Below are positions 49,304-57,713 of a DNA stretch of 64,000 nucleotides, piece after piece. This DNA is from an uncultured Faecalibacterium sp. GTDB taxonomy: Bacteria > Bacillota > Clostridia > Oscillospirales > Ruminococcaceae. The DNA lies in assembly GCA_934501115.1 (NCBI GenBank), contig CAKSTO010000004.1, forward strand, positions 1-64,000. Direction: 5' to 3'. Positions within the stretch are counted from its first letter, which is position 1, and every line of letters starts with the position of its first letter. Position numbers and translations under genes: made by a program. Below the pieces are notes generated by a model that was not told the origin of the DNA, made no database searches, and saw only the letters and a program-made list of their open reading frames with translations.

Positions 49304-51790
49304 TTGCCCTCCATCCATCTCCCCATCCGTCAACTGGTGGAATTTCTGCTGCGCACCGGCAGCATCGACAGTCGTTTTGCGGGTTTTGACCGTGCTCTTG
49401 AAGGGGCGCGCATCCACCGCAGATTGCAGAAAGCCGCCGGGGACGGCTACGAAGCAGAGGTTTTTCTCTCCGCCGACCGGGAAGCAGACGGCATCGTCTT
49501 CACGCTGGAGGGGCGTGCCGACGGCATTTTTACGGATGAAACCGGCACGACGGTCATTGACGAGATCAAGACCACCGCTGTCCCGTTCGACGAGATCCAT
49601 GAGGAAATGAATGCCTGTCACTGGGCACAGGCCATGGTGTACGGTGCCATTTATTCTGCACAGCAAAACTTGCCAAAAATCGACGTGCGGCTGACCTATT
49701 ATCAGATCGATACCGATCAGACCGTTCGCTTTACCCGGCATTTCACCCAGCAAGAGCTGGACGAATTTCTGCACAAACTCCTTTGCCGGTATGTTCCCTG
49801 GGCACAGCGGCAGCTGGAATGGGGCAGCCGCCGCACGGCAAGCCTTTCGGTGCTGCAATTTCCCTTTGCAGAGTACCGTCCCGGGCAGCGGGCGCTGGCG
49901 GGCGAAGTCTACCGCGCCTGCCGCACCGGCAGGGATGCCAGCCGCAAAGGCGGCACGCGGCTGTTCTGTCAGGCTCCCACCGGCATCGGTAAGACCATGA
50001 GTGTTCTCTTCCCCGCCCTGCGCGCCATGGGCGAGGGCAGCGGCGAAAAGCTCTTTTATCTCACCGCACGCAATACGACGCAGGCCGCCGCTGAGGACGC
50101 AATCGCCCGGCTGCGAGCGTCTGCCCCCGGCCTTGCACTGCGCAGCGTCACCCTGACTGCCAAAGAAAAAGTCTGCCTGCACCCGGACGCCGAAGGCCGC
50201 CCCGCCTGCCTGCCCGAGCTGTGCCCCTATGCCAACGGCTACTACGACCGTATCAAGGACGCACTGTCCGCTCTGCTGGATGGCAGCGGGAGCTTTGACC
50301 GCGCTGCGCTGGCAGAAACTGCACAACGGTTTTCCGTCTGTCCCTTCGAGCTGGGGCTTGACCTGAGCGAGTGGTGCGATGTGGTCATCGGAGACTACAA
50401 CTACCTGTTCGACCCTGTCGTGCACCTGAAGCGCTTCTTCGACAGCTCCGGCGATTGGCTGTTTCTCATTGATGAAGCGCACAATCTGCCCGACCGCGCC
50501 CGCGCCATGTACTCAGCCTCCTTTTCCAAAAGCGGCCTGACGGACGCAAAACGTGCTCTTGGAAAAGGCAGGAGCCGCCTGAAGAGCGCTCTGACCAAAG
50601 CCGACAAGGCGTTTCTGGAAGCCCGGAAGGCCTGCGTCCGGCTGGCACCGCGGCACACCCCGGAAGCAGGAGACCACTCCCCCGCCCAGACCAGTCTTCT
50701 GCCGGAAAACGCCGCACCTGCACTGGAGCTGCCCGAGCCGGACTACGCACAGGACGGAACCGTATTTGTACGCGAATTACCTGCCGCATTGCTGGCTCCG
50801 CTGCGCGCCGTTCAGGCAGAATTGCAGAACTGGCTGGAAGCAAACCCGGATGCAGATGCCCATCCTCAGCTGCTGGAGCTGTACTTTGCGATACAGGACA
50901 TTGCCCGCGCCGCCGAGCGGTACGACGGCCATTTTATCACCCAGCTGACTGCACACGGCAGTGAGTTGGAACTGCACCTGCTCTGTCTCGACCCTGCGCC
51001 TTTTGTGGACGCCAGCCTTGCTGCCGGGCGCAGCGCAGCGCTGTTCAGTGCCACGCTCACTCCGCCGGGTTATTACCGGAGCGTATTGGGCTGCGCCGAT
51101 GCCCGGGCTGTGGCGCTGAACAGCCCCTTTCCCACAGAAAATCTCGGCCTGTACTGCCTGCCTGGGATCTCCACCCGCTACCGCGACCGGGGTTCCAGTG
51201 TGCCTGCTGTTTCGGATGCATTGGCGTGTCTTGCGCAAAGCAAAGTCGGAAACTATTTTGCATTTTTCCCAAGCTACTCCTACCTGCGGCAGGTACACGA
51301 AGACTTTTCTGCACGATACCCTGACATCCGCACTCTCGTACAGGAAAGCCGGCTGGACGACACCGCTCGGGCAGAGTTTCTGGCCAGATTTGTTCCCTCC
51401 CCCAAAGAAACTCTGCTGGGCTTCGGCGTGATGGGCGGCATCTTCGGTGAGGGCGTAGACCTTGCCGGTGACCGTCTCATCGGCTGCGCCATCGTGGGGG
51501 TCGGGCTGCCGCAGGTGAACCCCCGGCAGGAGATGCTGCGCCGTTACTACGACACACTGAACGGCTGCGGCTTCGACTACGCCTACCGCTACCCCGGCAT
51601 GAACAAGGTCCTGCAGGCGGCAGGGCGAGTCATCCGCACGCCGGAGGACAGGGGCGTTGTTCTGCTGCTGGACGACCGTTTTACTCAGTCGGAATACACC
51701 CGGCTGTTTCCGCCGCACTGGAGACAGATCGAATCCGTGCAAAGCAATCAGGAGCTGGAGAATAAGCTGCGGAGTTTCTGGAAAAATTGA
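49304..51790 (+). CDS. PD-(D/E)XK nuclease fused to XPD/DinG-type helicase
   Basis: An 828-residue protein. N-terminal 170 residues look like a Cas4/AddB-type nuclease: EGRADGIF, VIDEIKTT and a downstream WAQAMVYGAIY. From about residue 215 it is a superfamily 2 helicase: Walker A APTGIGKTMS, cysteines for a 4Fe-4S cluster (VCLHPD, ACLPELC, FSVCPF), DEAH box LIDEAHNLPDRA, and C-terminal motif VI QAAGRVIRTPEDRG. A TTG at 49304 after AAGGAAG is the likely start. Probably processes DNA ends or repair intermediates. Confidence 0.88.
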   Translation: MPSIHLPIRQLVEFLLRTGSIDSRFAGFDRALEGARIHRRLQKAAGDGYEAEVFLSADREADGIVFTLEGRADGIFTDETGTTVIDEIKTTAVPFDEIHEEMNACHWAQAMVYGAIYSAQQNLPKIDVRLTYYQIDTDQTVRFTRHFTQQELDEFLHKLLCRYVPWAQRQLEWGSRRTASLSVLQFPFAEYRPGQRALAGEVYRACRTGRDASRKGGTRLFCQAPTGIGKTMSVLFPALRAMGEGSGEKLFYLTARNTTQAAAEDAIARLRASAPGLALRSVTLTAKEKVCLHPDAEGRPACLPELCPYANGYYDRIKDALSALLDGSGSFDRAALAETAQRFSVCPFELGLDLSEWCDVVIGDYNYLFDPVVHLKRFFDSSGDWLFLIDEAHNLPDRARAMYSASFSKSGLTDAKRALGKGRSRLKSALTKADKAFLEARKACVRLAPRHTPEAGDHSPAQTSLLPENAAPALELPEPDYAQDGTVFVRELPAALLAPLRAVQAELQNWLEANPDADAHPQLLELYFAIQDIARAAERYDGHFITQLTAHGSELELHLLCLDPAPFVDASLAAGRSAALFSATLTPPGYYRSVLGCADARAVALNSPFPTENLGLYCLPGISTRYRDRGSSVPAVSDALACLAQSKVGNYFAFFPSYSYLRQVHEDFSARYPDIRTLVQESRLDDTARAEFLARFVPSPKETLLGFGVMGGIFGEGVDLAGDRLIGCAIVGVGLPQVNPRQEMLRRYYDTLNGCGFDYAYRYPGMNKVLQAAGRVIRTPEDRGVVLLLDDRFTQSEYTRLFPPHWRQIESVQSNQELENKLRSFWKN

Positions 51791-51795
51791 CAGCA

Positions 51796-51830
51796 AAAAA
51801 AGCTGATGCGGCTGCATCAGCTTTTTTGTA
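51796..51830 (+). terminator. Terminator of nuclease-helicase operon
   Basis: Perfect 14-bp stem (AAAAAAGCTGATGC and complement) with a GGCT loop and T-run. Confidence 0.9.
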
Positions 51831-51888
51831 TCTTATGGGCAGCTCTCTCACAGCAGTGCAGAAAACGCCCTGCTCTGCCCCTATGGGT

Positions 51889-52848
51889 TCACTGCTTTTT
51901 CAGCAAAGTTTCCCAGGATGGCATCTGCTGCCGCAGATTCTCCCACATGGGCATCGCCGTGCCGGTCTGCCTGCGCAAGGCCTCAAAGGCTTCGTCCAGA
52001 TACTGCATTTCCGGTACCGCATGCATCGCATGATCCGACGCACACAGACGTCCCAGCGGCGTTTTTGCCATGACAAAGACCATCGCTTCCATCTGACGGC
52101 GCCCCGAAGAACCCTGTCTGAACACATCGGTGTTGTCCTTGTCGTTTACCGGAATGCCTGCATCTTTCAGCATCAGGCAGGCTTCATAGGCTGCATCCAG
52201 AATGGCACCGCGCTGCTGTCTGGTCGCGCGGGTCAGGTCGCCGTTGCAGGCGTAGCACACATAGCAGACCGGCAGAATGAGCGCAATATGGCACTTGAGC
52301 CACTCATCCATATCACCGTAAAAAGTCAGCTTATATTTTACGCCGTCGAACGCCGTCTTGAGCCGGATCCGGAAAGTGCCGGAAAGCGGAGTCGTTGCAC
52401 CGCCCACCGTCATGCCGACTCCGGTGTGCACGCTGATCACACGATCTCTCTCTCGGCGTCCGGCGCTGTTCTGGAAGCCGAATGCGACCTTGTCTGCCGG
52501 ACGCTGCAGATACTGCAGGATCTCCTTTGCATGAGGATCGTTGCCCACGAACACAAAGTACTGGCTGCGGTTCTGCTTCAGAATGGGCAGCACCTCCGGC
52601 AGCTGACCCGCCTGCATCACCACAAAGATCAGGTCGTAGAAATCGTCCGGAGCCAGTGCGTCCACCGTCCGCACCCGGTCGATGGTCGTTTTGCGCTGTA
52701 CCCAGTGGCGGATGACCAGCCCCTTCTGATCGATCATCTCCTTCCACTCGCCCCGCGCAAGAAGCGTAACAACGTTCTTTTTGTTCTGCGTCAGCACATG
52801 TGCCAGCTCGCAGCCCAAAACGCCCGCGCCGTAAACCAGGATCCTCAT
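51889..52848 (-). CDS. Ketopantoate reductase-like (ApbA/PanE) protein
   Basis: A 319-residue NADPH-binding oxidoreductase. Rossmann motif GAGVLG at the N-terminus and the Lys/Asn/Glu region typical of 2-dehydropantoate 2-reductases, but the second half (CYVCYACNGDLTRATRQQRG) is only loosely similar to true PanE. It may act on another 2-oxo acid. No other pantothenate gene is nearby. Confidence 0.75.
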   Translation of the reverse strand: MRILVYGAGVLGCELAHVLTQNKKNVVTLLARGEWKEMIDQKGLVIRHWVQRKTTIDRVRTVDALAPDDFYDLIFVVMQAGQLPEVLPILKQNRSQYFVFVGNDPHAKEILQYLQRPADKVAFGFQNSAGRRERDRVISVHTGVGMTVGGATTPLSGTFRIRLKTAFDGVKYKLTFYGDMDEWLKCHIALILPVCYVCYACNGDLTRATRQQRGAILDAAYEACLMLKDAGIPVNDKDNTDVFRQGSSGRRQMEAMVFVMAKTPLGRLCASDHAMHAVPEMQYLDEAFEALRRQTGTAMPMWENLRQQMPSWETLLKKQ

Positions 52849-52885
52849 CCAAATGCGCCTCCCTTACTGTCCGAAACCGTTGTTC

Positions 52886-53146
52886 TTATTTTTTCAGGAA
52901 CGAGAAGAAGCCTTTTTTCTCGTAGGGAGCACTCTTCACGCCCTTGACCTCGTAGCCGGTGGCGTTGATGGCCTCGCGCAGCTTCCGCTCATCCAGTGGC
53001 TGTTCCGACTGAATGACTGTCTGACCCCTGCTATGGGAAGAAGAGACCTTCTTCACCTCCGGGAACGCCCTTCGCACCGCTTCGTTGACATGGCTCTCGC
53101 ACATGCCGCACATCATACCATCAACTTTTACTGTCGTTTCAATCAT
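52886..53146 (-). CDS. Heavy-metal-associated domain protein (CopZ-like)
   Basis: An 86-residue ferredoxin-fold metal carrier with the binding loop DGMMCGMCESHV. A positively charged and aromatic tail (EKKGFFSFLKK) is added. GGAGGGG is 8 nt from ATG 53146. Unlinked to the copper operon at 35055-38019; it may serve another P-type ATPase or mercury/zinc handling. Confidence 0.88.
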   Translation of the reverse strand: MIETTVKVDGMMCGMCESHVNEAVRRAFPEVKKVSSSHSRGQTVIQSEQPLDERKLREAINATGYEVKGVKSAPYEKKGFFSFLKK

Positions 53147-53375
53147 TTTATTCCCCTCCAGATCTTTCATGCGCTGCAGGCGCGCCGCATCCGTTAGGGA
53201 GTGCTAACCGTTGCTTCAAATAAAACGCCGTCAGGGTCTGCCCCGGCAGCGGTACGGAGCGGCTCCCTCTGGTCTGGTAGGTCTGCTCAGAAAAATGTAC
53301 GCATGGTTCTTAACTTCATCATATCACATCGGTCGGATAAATGCAAGACGAAAAGTTCTCCCTGTTCAAGGTACC

Positions 53376-53891
53376 TTAATACTCGATCCCCTTCCGTGCG
53401 GCAATGCCTTTCTGATACGGGTGGCGGCGGCACTTCATTTCAGTCACATAGTCAGCCGCGCTCAGCATCCATTCAGGGGCTGCATGGGCGGTCAGCACGC
53501 ATTCGCGCCCGGCAGGGCGCTGCAGCACAGCTTTTTGCAGAAGCTCTCTATCCACCATATCCAGCTCCCATGCACTGCCTGCCTCATCCAGAATCAGAAG
53601 GTCGGACGGTTCTGCCATGGCAGCTGTGAGGTTTTCGTTCTGCAGCTGCCGGGTGGCAGCCTTTTCGGCATCATTCATCTGAAAAACAAATTTCTGCCCT
53701 GCCTTGCCCCGGTAGACTTTTGCCCCCAATCGTTCCAGCAGCGGGATCTCGCCGCTTTTGCTGCCCTTCAAAAACTGCAGGATCACTACACGCTTTCCAC
53801 TGCCCAGTGCCCGCAGGGCAAGCCCCATGGCAGCAGTGGTCTTGCCCTTGCCGTCGCCGTAATACAGATGCAGAAGTCCGATGCGTTCCAT
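53376..53891 (-). CDS. cobO: Corrinoid adenosyltransferase (CobO/BtuR type)
   Basis: A 171-residue enzyme converting cobalamin to adenosylcobalamin. P-loop YGDGKGKTTAAMGLALRA in pieces, the ILDEAGSAWEL segment, and ECVLTAHAAPEWM are diagnostic. GGAGAGGGAGA precedes ATG 53891. The longer open frame upstream would start inside the glyA terminator. Confidence 0.93.
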   Translation of the reverse strand: MERIGLLHLYYGDGKGKTTAAMGLALRALGSGKRVVILQFLKGSKSGEIPLLERLGAKVYRGKAGQKFVFQMNDAEKAATRQLQNENLTAAMAEPSDLLILDEAGSAWELDMVDRELLQKAVLQRPAGRECVLTAHAAPEWMLSAADYVTEMKCRRHPYQKGIAARKGIEY

Positions 53892-53948
53892 GGTTGGTTC
53901 TCCCTCTCCTGAATTTGAATCTATGGTAGCATAAAAAGGCTGAAAAAG

Positions 53949-53980
53949 AAAGGGGAAGCATCCGCAGACGCTCCCCCTTG
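53949..53980 (-). terminator. Terminator of glyA
   Basis: Minus-strand stem AGGGGGAGCG/GCATCCGC..CTTCCCCT with one bulge, then TTTCTTTTT. The CGGATGC apex resembles that of the rluB terminator at 28757-28776. Confidence 0.6.
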
Positions 53981-53991
53981 CAAATGTGTTT

Positions 53992-55245
53992 TTACTGATA
54001 CAGCGGGAATTCATCGGTCAATTTCAGCACACGGGCGCTGATCTCGTCCTTCTTCTCGTCATAGTGCCAGATGCAGTCTGCAATGCAGTCTGCGATCACC
54101 TTCATCTCGTCTGCACCCATACCGCGGGTGGTAACTGCCGGAGTGCCCAGACGGACACCGGAGGTAACAAAGGGGCTGCGGGTCTCGCCGGGAACCGTGT
54201 TTTTGTTGGCGGTGATGTGCACGCTGTCAAGGCGAGCCTCCAGCTCCTTGCCGGTGCACTCCTCGTCGCGCAGGTCGATGAGCATCAGGTGGTTGTCAGT
54301 GCCGCCGGACACCAGCTTGACGCCGCGTGCCTGCAGCTCAGCAGCCATTGCCTGTGCATTTTCAACGATCTTGCGCGCATACTCCTTAAATTCCGGCTTC
54401 AGTGCCTCGCCGAAGCATACAGCCTTTGCTGCGATGACGTGCTCCAGCGGGCCGCCCTGCGTGCCGGGGAACACCGCAGAGTTGATGCGCTTTGCAATGA
54501 CCGGGTTGTTGGTCAGGATCAGGCCGCCGCGGGGGCCGCGCAGCGTCTTGTGCGTCGTGGTGGTCACAACGTCTGCATAGGGCACAGGGCTCTGGTGATA
54601 GCCGCCTGCCACCAGACCGGCGATGTGAGCCATGTCGACCATCAGGTATGCGCCGTAGCCGTGGGCGATCTCAGCGATCTTCTGGAAGTCGATGGCACGG
54701 GGGTAAGCGGATGCACCGGCCACGATCAGTCTGGGACGCACCTTCTTGACCTGCTTTTCCAGCTCGACGTAATCGATCACGCCGTCAGCGTTGACGCCAT
54801 AGGAGACGAAATGATAGTTTTTGCCGGACATATTCACCGGAGAGCCGTGGGTCAGATGGCCGCCCTGCGACAGATCCATGCCCATGACGGTATCGCCCAG
54901 ATCCAGCAGAGCAAAGTAAACGGCCAGATTGGCCTGTGCACCGGAGTGCGGCTGAACATTGGCATATTTTGCGCCGAACAGCTTGCAGGCACGCTCAATG
55001 GCAATGTTCTCCACCTCGTCCACATAAGCACAGCCGCCATAGTAACGCTTGCCGGGCAGACCCTCGGCGTACTTGTTGGTCAGGATGCTGCCCATTGCAG
55101 CCATCACCGCCGGAGAGACGATGTTTTCGCTGGCGATCAGCTCGATGTTCTGGCGCTGCCGTGTCAGCTCACGGTTCATCGCCGCAGCCAGCTCCGGGTC
55201 AACGGTGTTGACCAGACCGATGGTGTCCATCATTTCACTGTACAT
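53992..55245 (-). CDS. glyA: Serine hydroxymethyltransferase
   Basis: A 417-residue PLP enzyme interconverting serine and glycine with tetrahydrofolate. The PLP lysine is in TTTTHKTLRGPRGG; ENIVSPAVMAAMGS, YPGKRYYGGCAYVD (in pieces) and SPFVTSGVRLGTPA match the family. GAGGGG is 8 nt from ATG 55245; the frame upstream of it lacks a ribosome site. Divergent from the folate genes that follow. Confidence 0.97.
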   Translation of the reverse strand: MYSEMMDTIGLVNTVDPELAAAMNRELTRQRQNIELIASENIVSPAVMAAMGSILTNKYAEGLPGKRYYGGCAYVDEVENIAIERACKLFGAKYANVQPHSGAQANLAVYFALLDLGDTVMGMDLSQGGHLTHGSPVNMSGKNYHFVSYGVNADGVIDYVELEKQVKKVRPRLIVAGASAYPRAIDFQKIAEIAHGYGAYLMVDMAHIAGLVAGGYHQSPVPYADVVTTTTHKTLRGPRGGLILTNNPVIAKRINSAVFPGTQGGPLEHVIAAKAVCFGEALKPEFKEYARKIVENAQAMAAELQARGVKLVSGGTDNHLMLIDLRDEECTGKELEARLDSVHITANKNTVPGETRSPFVTSGVRLGTPAVTTRGMGADEMKVIADCIADCIWHYDEKKDEISARVLKLTDEFPLYQ

Positions 55246-55338
55246 AATTTTAACCCCTCTCAATTCCCGGGCAGGCACCCGGGTTCCTGATCGTTCCAAG
55301 CCACTCTGCTCCGCGCACGAACCGAATTGCTTTCTATA

Positions 55339-55367
55339 ATCATAGCAGAAACTTGCAGGATCTTCAA
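55339..55367 (-). promoter_or_regulatory. Promoter of glyA
   Basis: Minus-strand TTGAAG (55362-55367), 17-nt spacer, TATGAT (55339-55344). Confidence 0.7.
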
Positions 55368-55387
55368 CTTCCATTCTGACAAAAGGC

Positions 55388-55416
55388 TTGCTTTTTTTGT
55401 CTGAAGTGTTTATTAT
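55388..55416 (+). promoter_or_regulatory. Promoter of the folate operon
   Basis: TTGCTT (55388-55393), 17-nt spacer, TATTAT (55411-55416). The two divergent -35 boxes are 20 nt apart, so glyA and the folate genes could be controlled together. Confidence 0.6.
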
Positions 55417-55493
55417 ACTTGTATAAAAATGCAGTGCCGATTTTGTATCATTTTCAAGTCAGTCCGGTCATAGATGAAATGAGGTGTTCTCTG

Positions 55494-56066
55494 GTGACGG
55501 TCCGTGAAGAAAAAGAGGTACAGCGCGGCGCAGGCCGTGCCGCCCGCAAGGCGCTTTCTGCCAGAGAACGTGCTGCCGCCAGCGCAGCTCTGTGCGCGAA
55601 TCTCTGGTGTCTGGACGCGGTGCGGAACGCCCGCACCCTCCTGCTGTATTCAGCTTTTGGCTCTGAAGCCGACCTTTCCGCTTTTGCGGAAAAGGCGCGG
55701 GCACAGGGCAAAACGCTGGCATACCCGGTATGCGGGGAGGGGTACACGCTCACCGCTGCCGTGCCCGGCTCAGACGGCTGGGAGGTGGGACAGTACGGCA
55801 TCCGCACGCCCGTTCTGAACCGGTCAGCGCTTTTGCCGCCGGAATCTCTGGATGCCGTTCTGGTGCCCTGCACAGCCTTCGATGCGGAGTGTTTCCGGGT
55901 GGGCATGGGCAAGGGCTACTATGACCGCTATCTTCCCCGCTGTAAAAACGCGGTGAAGGTGGGCATTGCATTTGAGGCACAGCGGGTCGCCCGCGCAGCC
56001 GTGGATGAGCACGACCAGCGGCTGGACATTTTTGTGACAGAGGGAGAAATTTACCGATGGAAATGA
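55494..56066 (+). CDS. 5-formyltetrahydrofolate cyclo-ligase
   Basis: A 190-residue enzyme making 5,10-methenyl-THF from 5-formyl-THF with ATP. Features: RKALSARERAAASAAL, the SLDAVLVPCTAFDAECFRVGMGKGYYD region (in pieces) with the GxGKGYYD motif, and DQRLDIFVTE. GAGGTG is 7 nt from GTG 55494. It overlaps fchA by 10 nt. Confidence 0.92.
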   Translation: MTVREEKEVQRGAGRAARKALSARERAAASAALCANLWCLDAVRNARTLLLYSAFGSEADLSAFAEKARAQGKTLAYPVCGEGYTLTAAVPGSDGWEVGQYGIRTPVLNRSALLPPESLDAVLVPCTAFDAECFRVGMGKGYYDRYLPRCKNAVKVGIAFEAQRVARAAVDEHDQRLDIFVTEGEIYRWK

Positions 56067-56692
56067 TCGATCTGAGCTGCGAAACGTTTCTCGCAGAATT
56101 AGCCGGAAAGTCGCCCACGCCGGGCGGCGGCGGTGCCTCAGCGCTGGTGGGGGCTGCCGGTGTGGCGCTGGGCAGCATGGTGGGCAGCCTGACCACCGGC
56201 AAGAAGAAATACGCCGCCGTGGAAGCGGACATTCAGGCTCTGAACGCCAAGGCGGCAGTGCTGCGCAAAGAGCTGGAAGCGCTGGTTCAGGCCGATGCCG
56301 CAGCCTTTGCTCCGCTGGCCGAGGCATACGGTCTGCCGAAGGATACGCCGGAGCAGGCGGCTTATAAGGCCGCTGTTCTGGAAAAGTCGCTGGATGCCGC
56401 CTGCGCTGTGCCGCTGAAGATCATGGAAAAGTGTGCCGAAGGCATCGTTCTGGTGGAGGAATACGCCGCCAAAGGCAGCGTAATGGCCGTCTCGGATGCA
56501 GGCTGTGCCGCCGCGCTGTGCAAGGCAGCTTTGCAGGCCGCAAGTCTGAATGTATTTATCAATACAAAGCTCATGACCGACCGGAGCCATGCCGCCGCGT
56601 TGGATGCAAAGGCAGACGGGCTTCTGGCCGAATTTGTACCCCGGGCGGATGCCGTGTTTGCAGTGGTAACCGAGAAACTGCGGGGGAAATGA
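56057..56692 (+). CDS. fchA: Formiminotetrahydrofolate cyclodeaminase / methenyl-THF cyclohydrolase family
   Basis: A 211-residue all-helical protein: SPTPGGGGASALVGAAGVALG near residue 16 is the family loop, and GVAAL-type helices continue (SDAGCAAALCKAALQAASLNVFINTKLM in pieces). It interconverts formimino-, methenyl- and formyl-THF. It stands between two other C1-folate genes, so the operon supplies one-carbon units. Confidence 0.9.
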   Translation: MEMIDLSCETFLAELAGKSPTPGGGGASALVGAAGVALGSMVGSLTTGKKKYAAVEADIQALNAKAAVLRKELEALVQADAAAFAPLAEAYGLPKDTPEQAAYKAAVLEKSLDAACAVPLKIMEKCAEGIVLVEEYAAKGSVMAVSDAGCAAALCKAALQAASLNVFINTKLMTDRSHAAALDAKADGLLAEFVPRADAVFAVVTEKLRGK

Positions 56693-56752
56693 CCAGCAGG
56701 AAGCAGATCAAAGCATCTTCCTACGATAAAATCATGAGTGAGGGAAAGTATT

Positions 56753-57607
56753 ATGGCAACGATTTTGAAAGGTGCGCCGGTAGTAGCCGCCATGAACGAA
56801 CGCAGCGCAGCCTTATGCGAACAGCTCAAGACAAAGGGTATCACTCCCACCCTGGCCGTGGTGCGTGTGGGGGAACGGGAGGACGACCTCTCCTATGAGC
56901 GCGGTGTCCTGACCCGCTGCAGCAAGGTGGGTGTGGAGGTAAAGCAGTTTCTTCTGCCTGCCGATGCCTCGCAGGACGACCTGCTGAAGGTCATTGCAGC
57001 GATCAATGCGGACGACGCCATCCACGGATGCCTGCTGTTCCGCCCCCTGCCCAAGCAGTTCAATGACCGTACCGTGCGCGCAGCGCTTGCGCCGGAAAAA
57101 GACATCGATGGCATCACAGACGGCTCCCTGGCCGGCATATTTACCAACACTGACCTCGGCTACGCTCCCTGCACCGCGCAGGCCTGTCTGGAGATCCTGA
57201 AATACTACAGCATTCCCCTTTCCGGCAGGCGTGCTGTCGTGGTGGGACGCAGCCTCGTGGTGGGCAAGCCTGCTGCCATGATGCTGGATCGCGAGAACGC
57301 CACCGTGACCATCTGCAACTCCCGCACCCGGGATCTCCCCGCCCTTTGCAGGGAAGCCGATGTGGTCGTGGTCGCCATGGGTAAGATGGGCGCCGTGGGT
57401 GCCGACTGCCTGCGGGAAGGTCAGACTGTGGTCGATGTGGGCATCCATGTGACCGATGAAGGCAGGCTCTGCGGCGACGTAAAGTTTGATGAAGCCGAGC
57501 CTGTTGTAGACGCCATCACCCCGGTGCCCGGCGGCGTTGGCACCGTGACCACCTCGGTTCTGGTGGGGCATGTAGTGCAGGCCGCCGCCAAAAAGATCGG
57601 GCTGTAA
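56753..57607 (+). CDS. folD: Methylene-THF dehydrogenase / methenyl-THF cyclohydrolase
   Basis: A 284-residue bifunctional enzyme. KDIDGITDGSLAGIF, VVGRSLVVGKPAAMML and the end PVVDAITPVPGGVGTVTTSVLV (in pieces) are diagnostic. One deviation: the usual catalytic YxxxK region reads SYERGVLTRCSKVG, where Tyr and the Lys spacing are changed (Y..........K); activity as cyclohydrolase may be altered, which fits the presence of fchA next to it. GAGGGAAAG precedes ATG 56753. Confidence 0.92.
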   Translation: MATILKGAPVVAAMNERSAALCEQLKTKGITPTLAVVRVGEREDDLSYERGVLTRCSKVGVEVKQFLLPADASQDDLLKVIAAINADDAIHGCLLFRPLPKQFNDRTVRAALAPEKDIDGITDGSLAGIFTNTDLGYAPCTAQACLEILKYYSIPLSGRRAVVVGRSLVVGKPAAMMLDRENATVTICNSRTRDLPALCREADVVVVAMGKMGAVGADCLREGQTVVDVGIHVTDEGRLCGDVKFDEAEPVVDAITPVPGGVGTVTTSVLVGHVVQAAAKKIGL

Positions 57608-57628
57608 CGAATCATAGAACTATAAAAT

Positions 57629-57705
57629 AAAAGACGCTTGATTCACTGCTGTATGCTTCCCTGCCAGGGAAACCTATTCAGACAAAACCAAGCGTCTTTT
57701 TTATT
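57629..57705. terminator. Bidirectional terminator folD / mraY
   Basis: AAAAGACGCTTG (57629-57640) pairs with CAAGCGTCTTTT (57689-57700); the loop holds a TTCCCTG/CAGGGAA hairpin. T-runs on both sides serve convergent genes. Confidence 0.75.
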
Positions 57706-57713
57706 GCTATATT

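Noticed and set aside
53193..53208. CIRCE heat-shock element (TTAGCACTC half)
   Set aside because: Only one half-site is present and the gene is not a chaperone.
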